64,000 nucleotides of DNA from Erythrobacter sp. (GTDB lineage Bacteria > Pseudomonadota > Alphaproteobacteria > Sphingomonadales > Sphingomonadaceae), in NCBI GenBank assembly GCA_019739335.1, contig CP073261.1:3028001-3092000 (forward strand), in the 5' to 3' direction. The first letter of the stretch is position 1; each line of letters starts with the position of its first letter. Below the pieces are notes generated by a model. The model did no database searches, was not told the origin of the DNA, and worked only from the letters and a program-made list of their open reading frames with translations. The position numbers and the translations under genes are program-made. Shown here piece by piece: positions 35,266 to 44,065 of this stretch.

Positions 35266-35648
35266 TATTGTGCTTCCGTTGGAGCGGCCAGGGCCTCGGT
35301 GAAGTAAGGGGCGAAGCGCGACAGTTCCGCTTCTGCGACGTGATTGGCATCGGCAAAGATGGCGCGCCCGTCAAGAACCCAGTGACATTGCGCGCCGTCA
35401 CAGATCGCCTCATGGGGCCGGACAAACCTTGCCCCAAGTCTTGCCTGCATGGGATTTACCACCATCGCGTGACGTGCAAGGAAGTCTTCCTGCGACACTG
35501 CGAGATCGCGCGCGAGGGGACGATTGAAGGCAATCGACCGGCTCACTTCGGATGCAACATCCCACCGGGGAGTGGGAACCGGCCCAACAAGGATCAACTC
35601 CTTGCCAACCGCCGCAAGTTGTTCGGTCCGGTAGGGGATCGTCGCCAT
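35265..35648 (-). pseudogene. C-terminal remnant of an OafA-type O-acyltransferase (SGNH domain part)
   Basis: A 127-codon frame that corresponds only to the last half of the SGNH domain found at the C terminus of OafA/YrhL-type polysaccharide O-acyltransferases: VVNP, AICDGAQCHWVLDGRAIF and DANHVAEAELSRFAPY match the family pattern with the catalytic Asp-x2-His. The membrane acyltransferase-3 domain and the GDS serine motif are absent, so it should be inactive alone. It begins 10 bp after the glycosyltransferase stop and is coupled to the next gene. It is either a deletion remnant or a small retained protein. Confidence 0.6.
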
Positions 35649-35658
35649 GCTGCTACGC

Positions 35659-36738
35659 TCAACCGTGCTCGGGACGACCAGCGACGGCGCGCTCTACCAC
35701 GGCCTGAACGCGATCGGTCCACTGTGCCTGGCTGGGAAAATAATTCAGCACCCATGGCACGGCCTCATCGCAAGCCCGGTCGAATTCCTCGGTGGGCATC
35801 GCCAGCATCCTTTGGCACTGTTCCAGCAGCTCTTCACGACTATCGAACCAGCTGATCGGAGCCTGGCCGAAGATATCGACCAGCCGGTTATGACGGCGCA
35901 CGATCGGATGGGTTCGCGTGGCCAGCGCCTCGATCACCACCAGGGAACTGGTTTCCGATGCGAAATTGGTCGGAAAGATCATGAAATCGCAGCGCTCGTA
36001 AAAGCCGATCGGGTTGGAAAGATACCCCAGATACTCGACCTGAGGCATTGTCCCGATCTGCGCCAGGATCGCCTGGCCATAGGACTCATCTTCGATGGAT
36101 GGGCCGCCGGCGACAACGAAATCCGCGCGATCACCGAAAGCCTCCGCCGCAGCGAGGAAGTGTTCGATACCCTTTTCGCGTGCGAAAGTGGAAATAAAGC
36201 CGAAGCAGCGCCGCCCACCACTGGATTTCGCCAACTCGGCCTGCCGGTCCTGCGCCAAGGCGGCGGTGACGAAGGCGGGCACGGGATTGCGCACAAATGT
36301 ACTTCGTTCGGCAAGGCCCGGCACTGTGGGAACAAATACCTCGTTCACGAAGATGAACCTGTCCACCACGCGCAGGTAGAAGTCCTTGGTGCGGCCCCAG
36401 GAGCGGTTATCAAGGAAGAATTCGTCGAATTCTGCGCCATGCACATGGGCCACAATGGGCACTCCCCCCAGGACGAAGGGGAACAGCAGCAGTAAGTCCC
36501 GCAACATGCCGGAGTTGGAACGCGAGGCAGCGATATAGGCGGCATCGACACGCCCGGTCATGACCAGCAGCCACGCCCGCACGAACTGCATCGCCATCAT
36601 CGGCAAGCCATACCATTTCTTGTGGCCCCAGAATTCGAAGAAATACGTCTCGGCCTTCGCACCTTGGCGGAAGGCCTCGGTCAGCCGACTTTGTCCGCCA
36701 ATCGGCCCGGCGATCTGCCCGAGTATCGCAATCTTCAC
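35659..36738 (-). CDS. Glycosyltransferase, GT4 family
   Basis: A 359-residue GT-B enzyme. The start is a GTG at 36738 that overlaps the flippase stop (GTGA) and is preceded by AGGAG; the family N terminus begins there with KIAILGQIAGPIGGQSRLTEAF. The C-terminal domain has GFISTFAREKGIEHFLAAAEAF near residue 195 and the nucleotide-sugar motif NFASETSSLVVIEALA near 285 (E-x7-E type). It adds a sugar to the repeat unit on the cytoplasmic side. The sugar cannot be named. Confidence 0.88.
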   Translation of the reverse strand: MKIAILGQIAGPIGGQSRLTEAFRQGAKAETYFFEFWGHKKWYGLPMMAMQFVRAWLLVMTGRVDAAYIAASRSNSGMLRDLLLLFPFVLGGVPIVAHVHGAEFDEFFLDNRSWGRTKDFYLRVVDRFIFVNEVFVPTVPGLAERSTFVRNPVPAFVTAALAQDRQAELAKSSGGRRCFGFISTFAREKGIEHFLAAAEAFGDRADFVVAGGPSIEDESYGQAILAQIGTMPQVEYLGYLSNPIGFYERCDFMIFPTNFASETSSLVVIEALATRTHPIVRRHNRLVDIFGQAPISWFDSREELLEQCQRMLAMPTEEFDRACDEAVPWVLNYFPSQAQWTDRVQAVVERAVAGRPEHG

Positions 36739-38279
36739 AGCTGCGCTCCTTCTGTACCGCGCTGAGCCGTTGCTGCACCCGCCAGCACCTTCACAACCCG
36801 AGGCATCGCCAACAGCGTCATCAAACCTGCAGCGCCTATGACCGCCAGGGTAATTCCAGCCGAAACCAGCGTCCAGTGATCGCCTTTGAGTAACAACCCG
36901 GGCAACGCGGACAGGAGCGCAACCGCAATAGGTAGCGCCATGATCGCGAACAGGCGGCCGAGACCGATGCCTATTTCCTGCGCCGTGTTTCGGGCAATCC
37001 AGCCAATATCCACGGCGAGAAAGCTGAACGAGAACGCCACGGCAATCCATTGCAGCGCCCGCTGCCCATCGGTGAAATGCACTGCCCCCCAGACGGCAAC
37101 AATGTTGAACGCACCTGCGAGCAGGAGGTGCGGAGCAAACGCAATAACCTTGCCCCGACCCGAAAGGAATTTCATCCACCCTTCGGTGACGATGCTGGCA
37201 GCTATGCCGATCGACATGATGCGAAACAACTGTGCGGAATCTTCGAGGCGCCAGCCACTATCCGCCAGCGACTGGCCGAACCACAATTGCAGGATTGGCT
37301 CCACGAACAGGCTGATCACGAGTACGGAGAAGGCGGAAAACGCAGTCAGCAAATAGGTTGAGCGCAGTATCAGCGCGCGCGCGCTTGCTTCGGCAGACTG
37401 TTCGCCGCTACCGAAAAAGCGGGAAAACTGCGCGTCCAGACCGACCACCAATCCCATGGAAATCTGCCGTTGATATCCGATCAGCGTCATCACGATACTG
37501 ATCGTCAGCGTCAGCCTCTCGCCCATCGAGTAATTGACCACCAGCGGTGGCCAGCGGGTGAACATTGTCGAGGCTACGATTACCGCAGCATTCCAACCGA
37601 TGAATTTGGCGATCCAGCGTGAGGTTTCCTTGCGCATTGGAACCCGGCGAAGACGAAAATCGGTCCGCGTTCGGCCAGATAGCCACCATGTTACAATTTG
37701 CAGAAGGACGGTAAGTCCTGCTGCTATAAGGTAGAAGTATTGTAGTTTTTCATCAATGGAGATGCCATCAGGCAAGTAAAATACAAAAAGCGCCGGAAGC
37801 AGAACGAGTCCGCGCTCAAGCACCAGAAGAATATTATATGTTACCATCCGGTGCTCGATCATTAGCAGGTTGAGAAACACCATGCCGATGGAAGACGCAA
37901 AAGCCTTGATCGCTGTACTGAGTATGGCGATCGAAATTGTTTGGGCGGAAAGTGCCCCCAGATTTAGCTCGTCCGAGAAAAGCCAGAACACGCTGAACAT
38001 CGCGAGTGACAAGATTGCGGCGAAGCAGCCGAACAGGAAGCTTGTCCAGAAAACCTCCGTGAAATCGTGGCTAGACTTCCCGTCTACGGTTAGGCCCAAA
38101 GCAGGCACCTGCGCATTCTGGAGCGCAAATTTGAACATCGCCGCTATGCCAGTGCTTGAAATCAGCAGCAGATAGATCAGCGCCGCATCAGACCCTATTT
38201 CGGCCATCAGGCGCACAGTGATAATCCCGAACGCAAAGGTCAGGATAAGGCGCGAATAATTGCTGATCAGCCTGACCAT
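36735..38279 (-). CDS. Polysaccharide flippase (Wzx-like)
   Basis: A 514-residue membrane protein with about twelve to fourteen helices and charged loops, matching the polysaccharide transport part of the MOP superfamily. It should move lipid-linked repeat units across the inner membrane. Segments such as NYSRLILTFAFGIITVRLMAE at the N terminus and VDIGWIARN near 445 fit. It is followed by the glycosyltransferase with a 4-bp overlap. Confidence 0.82.
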   Translation of the reverse strand: MVRLISNYSRLILTFAFGIITVRLMAEIGSDAALIYLLLISSTGIAAMFKFALQNAQVPALGLTVDGKSSHDFTEVFWTSFLFGCFAAILSLAMFSVFWLFSDELNLGALSAQTISIAILSTAIKAFASSIGMVFLNLLMIEHRMVTYNILLVLERGLVLLPALFVFYLPDGISIDEKLQYFYLIAAGLTVLLQIVTWWLSGRTRTDFRLRRVPMRKETSRWIAKFIGWNAAVIVASTMFTRWPPLVVNYSMGERLTLTISIVMTLIGYQRQISMGLVVGLDAQFSRFFGSGEQSAEASARALILRSTYLLTAFSAFSVLVISLFVEPILQLWFGQSLADSGWRLEDSAQLFRIMSIGIAASIVTEGWMKFLSGRGKVIAFAPHLLLAGAFNIVAVWGAVHFTDGQRALQWIAVAFSFSFLAVDIGWIARNTAQEIGIGLGRLFAIMALPIAVALLSALPGLLLKGDHWTLVSAGITLAVIGAAGLMTLLAMPRVVKVLAGAATAQRGTEGAQL

Positions 38280-38328
38280 GGCGTAATGTCGCTAATTCCT
38301 GTTTGTGACTGGAGGTAGGCGGAGCGAC

Positions 38329-39021
38329 TTAATGCCCTGACTTCTTGCGATATTCGGCCAATTGCGCACGCGTCCAGAGCGCCATGTATTTTTCCCGGCG
38401 CGGGGCGTGAAAATCGGCAAAACTGTCTGTGGGCGGGCCGAAGTTGAACGGCGCGGCCCCCAGATTGAGCGGGCGGTGCTTGCCGGTCACGATATCCCGG
38501 TTTGCTTCCACCTGCGGCATATTCGTAGTCAACAGATACTCGATATCGGAAGCGAGGAAGTTATCGACGAAACGCCAGATATCGGCGTTCGAGAGGTGGA
38601 AAAGAGCATCGCGGCACATCATCATTTTCGCACTCGGCAGCGGGTCCGAAGTGATATCCACGTGCCGGAACTCAATCCGGTCCGAAGCGAATTTCGCCCG
38701 CACCTCCTCGATAAGTTCGGGAACAATGTCAGCTCCGATGTAGTGAACGCCTTGAGGAAGCTCCACTTCCTTCATCCAGTTCCAGTCCCCACAGGGTGCA
38801 TCAAGGAAAACGTCGACTTCATATTTTGTCAGGAAGCCGGGCAATTCGGCACGAATTTCCGTGGTAGCGTCCAGCGTCGATCCGGCACCGCTAACGCTTT
38901 CCCCATTGGCAAACCACCAGCCGCTCTTGAAATGATCGGTGAAGCGCTCCTGCATGGAAAGCCCTTCAAGCTTGCGATCGAGGAATTTCCCCTTGAAGAA
39001 GCGCCGGATTGTCTGAAGCAT
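38329..39021 (-). CDS. SAM-dependent methyltransferase, class I
   Basis: A 230-residue protein. The SAM motif I is VFLDAPCGDWNWMKEV near residue 70, followed by GADIVPELIEEVR near 94 (acidic end of strand 2) and RDALFHLSN near 135. It may methylate a sugar or lipid of the polysaccharide, judged by position only. The gene is 49 bp upstream of the flippase on the same strand and diverges from the acyltransferase gene. Confidence 0.82.
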   Translation of the reverse strand: MLQTIRRFFKGKFLDRKLEGLSMQERFTDHFKSGWWFANGESVSGAGSTLDATTEIRAELPGFLTKYEVDVFLDAPCGDWNWMKEVELPQGVHYIGADIVPELIEEVRAKFASDRIEFRHVDITSDPLPSAKMMMCRDALFHLSNADIWRFVDNFLASDIEYLLTTNMPQVEANRDIVTGKHRPLNLGAAPFNFGPPTDSFADFHAPRREKYMALWTRAQLAEYRKKSGH

Positions 39022-39078
39022 CGGAAAACCTTCTGTCTGTTATCTACTGCCCCACTCTACTTCATAGGCGGGCGTGAA

Positions 39079-39816
39079 ATGGTCTATGTTGCACCTGCAC
39101 AATGCGCGCAACATGTAAAAGCGTGGAGTTGGAATCTGCCGTTGGGTAAAAGGTCTTCCCGGTTGGAGAGGACCCTGCGCAACCTTGTGCCATTGACCTT
39201 GATCGAAGTGATATCGGTGATTGCCGGGTATTTTGCAGGTCTACTGCACCCTGACAAGGGATTGCGTGCCGAGGAGCGGGTGCGTGGCCGCCTGATCGGA
39301 CTGCGTAACAACTACGGTTGTAGCGGCATCGGTCGCGGCGTGCTTCTTGACTCTCCTCATCATATCACCCTCGGACCAGGCAGTGCTCTGCGATCAGGGG
39401 TAAAAATCAACATCAGTTCGCACGGCTGGTGCAAGATCGGCGCACACACGCACATCTCGCACAACTCGATCATTTCGGCCGCAGGCGGAGTTGAGATCGG
39501 CGATCACTGCGGCGTTTCCGCCCACGTTTCCATATTCTCGCGTACGTACGACCGGTCGGGCGGAATCGCACTCAAGGATGCGACAACGCATTACGCGCCG
39601 GTAAAGATCGGCAATGGCGTGCATATCGGAATGGGAGCTCGCATCCTGCCGGGCGTCACCATCGGCGATCATGCAGTGTTGGGAGCGGGTGCCGTTGTCA
39701 CCAAAGATGTGGCCGCGGGAACGACCGTCGTTGGTGTACCCGCCCGCCCGACCAACTCGCCCTTGCTGGGTGGATTGGCAGAAGATGCAACAAACCCTGC
39801 TGCAGAGCACCATTAA
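39079..39816 (+). CDS. Left-handed beta-helix acyltransferase (WbbJ type)
   Basis: A 245-residue protein. Hexapeptide repeats run from about residue 110 to 230 (ITLGPG, IGDHCG, VKIGNGVHIGMGARILPGV, VVTKDVAAGTTVVGVPA), ending with the usual CoA-binding loop and tail. Such enzymes put acetyl or other acyl groups on sugars. The ATG at 39079 is chosen because the region further upstream is antisense to the methyltransferase. A hydrophobic stretch VPLTLIEVISVIAGYFAGLL near residue 38 may hold it at the membrane. Confidence 0.85.
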   Translation: MVYVAPAQCAQHVKAWSWNLPLGKRSSRLERTLRNLVPLTLIEVISVIAGYFAGLLHPDKGLRAEERVRGRLIGLRNNYGCSGIGRGVLLDSPHHITLGPGSALRSGVKINISSHGWCKIGAHTHISHNSIISAAGGVEIGDHCGVSAHVSIFSRTYDRSGGIALKDATTHYAPVKIGNGVHIGMGARILPGVTIGDHAVLGAGAVVTKDVAAGTTVVGVPARPTNSPLLGGLAEDATNPAAEHH

Positions 39817-39827
39817 CGCGGCGTTAG
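39813..39827 (+). promoter_or_regulatory. CtrA-like half-site pair before the PilZ gene
   Basis: TTAA-CGCGGCG-TTAG matches the CtrA box TTAA-N7-TTAA in seven of eight defined bases, 102 bp before the PilZ gene. CtrA controls cell-cycle and motility genes in alphaproteobacteria. One site with one mismatch is weak evidence. Confidence 0.35.
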
Positions 39828-39928
39828 TTACATCTGGTAAGCCGGAGGTAAGCAATTCCCGACATCTTGTGCAAAGTATGGCTCGAAACGCCGAGCCGAC
39901 CATTGCACCTTGTGGAGTTGCAGGCACC

Positions 39929-40279
39929 ATGACAATCACGCGAGACACGCTCAGCCGATATGCCAGGGTTGCGCAGGAAGATCGCAGCGCCCCACGCACG
40001 CGGATCATGATTCCAGCACAACTGCGTGCTTCGGGCAGCCGCGGCTTTCACACCGTGGTGAACGACCTCTCACTGTCGGGCTTTTCAGCGACAGCGGTGA
40101 ACCGGATGCACCCCGGATCGATCTGCTGGCTGACCCTGCCGGGGCTGGAATCGCTGCAGGCCGAAGTGGTGTGGTGGGAAGGTGGCATGGCCGGCTGCGC
40201 CTTTGCCAACCTGCTCAGCCCGATCGTGCATGACAATGTGCTGGCGCGCTATCGCGGGGATGGGACTTTTCAGGGGTAG
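39929..40279 (+). CDS. PilZ-domain protein (c-di-GMP binding)
   Basis: A 116-residue single-domain protein. RSAPR (RxxxR, near residue 18) and DLSLSG (D/NxSxxG, near residue 48) form the c-di-GMP binding signature of PilZ. PilZ proteins often control polysaccharide synthesis or motility, so its place beside the polysaccharide genes may be meaningful. The ATG at 39929 is preferred; an earlier start in the same frame is possible. Confidence 0.82.
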   Translation: MTITRDTLSRYARVAQEDRSAPRTRIMIPAQLRASGSRGFHTVVNDLSLSGFSATAVNRMHPGSICWLTLPGLESLQAEVVWWEGGMAGCAFANLLSPIVHDNVLARYRGDGTFQG

Positions 40280-40348
40280 GTCGGAGCCAACGCCTGGCTT
40301 TCGTCATTCTCTAGGTTCGCTCATGCTGTTTACCAAGTCCTGCGGGTC

Positions 40349-41617
40349 CTAATCCCGCTCCACCGCCTTAGCCTTGCGCGTCGAGAACATCCCCGTCGTG
40401 TCCACCACCGCCTTCGTCAGATAGCTATCCCCCTCCAACCGCTTGAACTGACGGTGACCGACGAGGAAGGTGACGATATCGGCGGCTTCACGGGCTTCGT
40501 CCGAGGTCACCAGCCGCACGTTCGCGCGGCCTGCCAGAACGGGCGGCAGCGCGGAGAGGTTCGGCTCCACCACCAGCACCTGCGCGCCGTCTATCCCCGC
40601 CACTGCCTCGACAATCTCCAGCGCCGGGCTTTCGCGCACGTCGTCCACGTCGGGCTTGTAGGTGATGCCGTAGCAGGCAATCGTCGGCACCTTGAACCGG
40701 TCCGCCAGTGCGCGGATGTTCTCCACCACGCGGTGCGGCTTGTCGTCGTTGACCACGCGGGCCATGCGGATCAGGCGGGCTTCGGCGGGCGCGCTGGAAA
40801 CGATGAACCAAGGGTCCACCGCGATGCAGTGGCCGCCCACCCCTGCCCCCGGCATTAGGATGTTCACGCGCGGATGCTGGTTCGCCAGTTCGCGCACCTG
40901 CCAGACATCGGTGCCCAGCTTGTCGCAGATGATCGAAAGCTCGTTGGCGAAGGCGATGTTGACGTCACGATAGGCGTTTTCGGACAGCTTGCAGAGTTCG
41001 GCCACGCGCGAGTCGGTGATGTAGCAGGTGCCCATCACGAAGGATTGGTAGAGCCGCGCAGCCTTGTTGGCGCAGTCGGTAGTCAGCCCGCCGATGATGC
41101 GATCGTTGCTGACGAGTTCGCGCAGCATCTGACCCGGCAGGATGCGTTCGGGGCAGTGACACAGCGCCACGTCCGCCTCGCGGTCCTCGTCACGGTAGCG
41201 CGGGAAAGTGAGATCAGAGCGTTCTTCGGCGAAGATCTCCGCCAGCCGTTCGGTCGATCCGACGGGGGAAGTCGATTCGAGGATGACCACGTTGCCCTTG
41301 GCCAGCACCGGCGCGATCGTTCGCGCGGCGGCTTCGACATAGGCCATGTCCGGTCCTTCGTTCACCATCGGCGTGGGGACGGCGATGATGAAAAATTCCG
41401 CCGGTTCGGGCGTGGTGGTGGCGCGCAGGCGACCGGTTTCAACCGCCGCGCTGAGCAGCATCTGCAGGTCTGGCTCCTGAAAATGCGCTTGGCCCTCGTT
41501 GACTTTGGCGACCACGCTTTCGTTGACATCAAGGCCAATCACTTCGTGACCCCGGCTCGCCAGCATGGCTGCGGTCGGCAGGCCGATATAGCCGAGGCCT
41601 ACGGTACAGACTTTCAT
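40349..41617 (-). CDS. wecC: UDP-N-acetyl-D-mannosamine dehydrogenase
   Basis: A 422-residue UDP-sugar dehydrogenase that oxidises UDP-ManNAc to UDP-ManNAcA with two NAD. The N-terminal Rossmann motif is GLGYIGLPTAAMLAS near residue 7, the catalytic cysteine lies in GVGGHCIAVDPWF near residue 265, and ITYKPDVDDVRESP near 325 fits. Its ATG overlaps the wecB stop (ATGA). With WecB it makes an acidic amino sugar precursor. Confidence 0.9.
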   Translation of the reverse strand: MKVCTVGLGYIGLPTAAMLASRGHEVIGLDVNESVVAKVNEGQAHFQEPDLQMLLSAAVETGRLRATTTPEPAEFFIIAVPTPMVNEGPDMAYVEAAARTIAPVLAKGNVVILESTSPVGSTERLAEIFAEERSDLTFPRYRDEDREADVALCHCPERILPGQMLRELVSNDRIIGGLTTDCANKAARLYQSFVMGTCYITDSRVAELCKLSENAYRDVNIAFANELSIICDKLGTDVWQVRELANQHPRVNILMPGAGVGGHCIAVDPWFIVSSAPAEARLIRMARVVNDDKPHRVVENIRALADRFKVPTIACYGITYKPDVDDVRESPALEIVEAVAGIDGAQVLVVEPNLSALPPVLAGRANVRLVTSDEAREAADIVTFLVGHRQFKRLEGDSYLTKAVVDTTGMFSTRKAKAVERD

Positions 41618-42777
41618 CGTGCAGGAGCTTTCACGAAGCGGGCGACGCTGGCGGCGATCTGCGTCGCTGCCGTGCCGTCGCCATAGGGGAATACTTTTCG
41701 CGCGCAGGCGGTGTAGTGCGCCGGGTCGTCCAGCAGGCGGCTCGCTGCGGCGACAATGGTGACGACATCGGTGCCGACCAGCTGCGCGACTCCGGTCGCG
41801 ACGGCTTCGGGCCTCTCGGTCACATCGCGCATCACCAGCACCGGCTTGCCCAGCGCGGGCGCTTCTTCCTGAATGCCGCCGCTGTCGGTGAGGATCAGGT
41901 GCGCGGCCTGCATCAGCGCCACCATTTGCACGTAATCGACAGGCGGAATCAGATGGATAGCATCCGTGCCGCCCAGCCGCGCCTCGACCACGGTCTTGAC
42001 CTGCGGGTTGAGATGGACCGGATAGACCACCTGCACATCGCCGCGCGCCGCCAGTGCTGCCAGCGCATCGCAAATCCGGTCGAACCCGTCGCCGAAACTC
42101 TCGCGCCGGTGGCCGGTGACGAGCACCAGCTTTTTGGCGGGATCGAGCGCGAGGCCGAGCGAATCGAGTTCGCCGCCTTGCAAACCGCCCGCTACGTGCA
42201 GCAGCGCGTCGATACCGGTGTTGCCGGTCACTTCGATAGCGCGCTCACCGGGACGCTCCCGGCGCAGGTTCTCCGCCGCGCCGTCTGTGGGAGCCCAGAG
42301 CAGTTCCGCTGCCGCGTCGATGGAAATGCGGTTGTATTCCTCCGGCCACGGCCGCGCGATATCGTGGCTACGCAGTCCCGCCTCGACATGCCCCACCGGC
42401 ACGCGGTTGTAGAAGGCCGACAGCGCCGCTGCCATCGCGCTGGTGGTGTCGCCGTGGACCAACACGAGGCCGGGCTGATGCTCGGCGATCTGGCGATCCA
42501 TCTCGCGCATGACCCGCGCAGTGATGTCGGACAAAGTCTGCCCCGGCGTCATCAGGTCGAGATCGATGTCGGCCCGCTCCCCGAACACCGCGAACACCTG
42601 GTCGAGCATTTGCCGGTGCTGGCCGGTGGTGACGACTTTCAGATCGACTTCGGGCAAGTGCCGCAGCGCGCGCACCACGGGCAGCATCTTGATCGCTTCC
42701 GGACGCGTGCCGATCACGAGGAGGACGGGCGTCACGCTTTGCGCGCCGACGAGAGAATGGGGGCTGAGTTCGACCAC
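41614..42777 (-). CDS. wecB: UDP-N-acetylglucosamine 2-epimerase (non-hydrolysing)
   Basis: A 387-residue GT-B-fold epimerase that turns UDP-GlcNAc into UDP-ManNAc. Motifs: GTRPEAIKMLPVV near residue 23, VHGDTTSAMAAALSAF near 105, GHVEAGLRSHDIARPWPEEYNR near 128 and TDSGGIQEEAPALGKPVLVMR near 292. The GTG at 42777 is the likely start. It forms a tight pair with wecC. Confidence 0.93.
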   Translation of the reverse strand: MVELSPHSLVGAQSVTPVLLVIGTRPEAIKMLPVVRALRHLPEVDLKVVTTGQHRQMLDQVFAVFGERADIDLDLMTPGQTLSDITARVMREMDRQIAEHQPGLVLVHGDTTSAMAAALSAFYNRVPVGHVEAGLRSHDIARPWPEEYNRISIDAAAELLWAPTDGAAENLRRERPGERAIEVTGNTGIDALLHVAGGLQGGELDSLGLALDPAKKLVLVTGHRRESFGDGFDRICDALAALAARGDVQVVYPVHLNPQVKTVVEARLGGTDAIHLIPPVDYVQMVALMQAAHLILTDSGGIQEEAPALGKPVLVMRDVTERPEAVATGVAQLVGTDVVTIVAAASRLLDDPAHYTACARKVFPYGDGTAATQIAASVARFVKAPAR

Positions 42778-42823
42778 GCGCCCGCCCTAGCGCAGCGGCG
42801 TAAAAATAGTCCTACCGCTCGAT

Positions 42824-44065
42824 TCACCGTACCATTGGTTCCGCCGGTGCGCCGACCACTTCACCATCAACCCCGCGCCTTGCATCCACCGCCGCTTGCA
42901 CCGCTGCATAAAAGCGGTTCCGCTCGGCCCCGGTGCCGTCGTTGCCGGTCGATTGCCGCCAGTTGGAATGTGTCGCGATCACCAGATTGCGCGCCGGATC
43001 GACGAAGATGCCCTGCCCGAACAGCCCGCTGGCGGCGTATACGCCGCCCGGATAGGTCCACCACTGGTACGCGTAGCCGCGCCCCATCCGCCCGCTTTCG
43101 AACGCCGGAGTGGTCGCCTCGGCGAACCAGCCTTCGGGCACAACCCGCTCGCCACCCGCCATCCCGTCGCCCATCGCGAACAGGCCGAAGCGCGCCATAT
43201 CCCGCGTGCTCGCCTGGATGCAGCAGCCGGAAATCTCACTGCCTCCTGCGGAGAGCAGCCACGTTGCATCCTGCTCCATCCCGAACGGTGCCCAGATCTT
43301 TTCGGACAGGTAATCGGCCAGGTCGCGCCCGGTCGCCTCGCGTACCAGCACGCCAATCAGATTGGTCTCCCCGGTGTTGTAATTCCACCGCGTGCCCGGC
43401 TCCGCTTCGCGCGGCAGCTGGCGCATGTAATCGACCAGCGGATCGATGGCCGGATCGTCAGGAACATGCTCGGCGAAACGCGCGACATCGCTCTGCGGAT
43501 CGCCATAATCCTCGTTCCAGCGCACCCCGCTGCTCATGGTCAGCACTTGCCGGATCGTCACGTCATCATAGGCGGAGCCGCGCATTTCGGGGATGTAGCG
43601 GCTCACCGGATCGTCGAGGCTCTCGATATGCCCGTCGAGCACCGCCGCGCCGACCAGCGTGGAGGTGAAGCTCTTGGCAGCGGAGAAGCTGGTCCACTTG
43701 CCCTCGCGGCTGAACCCGAGCCCGTAGCGTTCGAGCAACACTTCGCCATCGAGCACCACCACCACCCCGGCGGCGTTTTGTCCCTCCATGAAGGCGTCCA
43801 TATCGAACCCCGGCAGCGCCAGCGGCGCGCCATCAGGCAGCGGATAGGTCGCTTCGCCCGATTCAATCACCCGCGCTTCGGCGAGTGCGGGAAAGGCATC
43901 AAGCGCGCGGAAAGCGGCGTTGCGGGTTTCGACATCCCAGAACAGCACGTTGCGATCGGTGGGCATGTTGGCGAGCAATGCGCGCTGGTCCTGATCGAGC
44001 GCGGCGAAGGCGATGCCGCCTCCGGCAACAAGCGCCACTGCCACACCGATCAGCCACTTCTTCAT
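42824..44065 (-). CDS. Serine hydrolase, class C beta-lactamase/EstB family
   Basis: A 413-residue protein with an N-terminal hydrophobic signal or anchor (WLIGVAVALVAGGGIAFAAL). The catalytic SxxK is in SFSAAKSFTS near residue 130, the YxN motif is YNTGE near residue 230, and a C-terminal SNWRQ/HSN region follows. It may be an esterase, peptidase or beta-lactamase relative; a substrate is not predictable. It starts in the cfa stop (ATGA) and lies 46 bp upstream of wecB on the same strand. Confidence 0.85.
   Translation of the reverse strand: MKKWLIGVAVALVAGGGIAFAALDQDQRALLANMPTDRNVLFWDVETRNAAFRALDAFPALAEARVIESGEATYPLPDGAPLALPGFDMDAFMEGQNAAGVVVVLDGEVLLERYGLGFSREGKWTSFSAAKSFTSTLVGAAVLDGHIESLDDPVSRYIPEMRGSAYDDVTIRQVLTMSSGVRWNEDYGDPQSDVARFAEHVPDDPAIDPLVDYMRQLPREAEPGTRWNYNTGETNLIGVLVREATGRDLADYLSEKIWAPFGMEQDATWLLSAGGSEISGCCIQASTRDMARFGLFAMGDGMAGGERVVPEGWFAEATTPAFESGRMGRGYAYQWWTYPGGVYAASGLFGQGIFVDPARNLVIATHSNWRQSTGNDGTGAERNRFYAAVQAAVDARRGVDGEVVGAPAEPMVR

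Noticed and set aside
41716..43668. 650-codon plus-strand open frame
   Set aside because: Antisense to wecB and the serine hydrolase; composition is that of a shadow frame.
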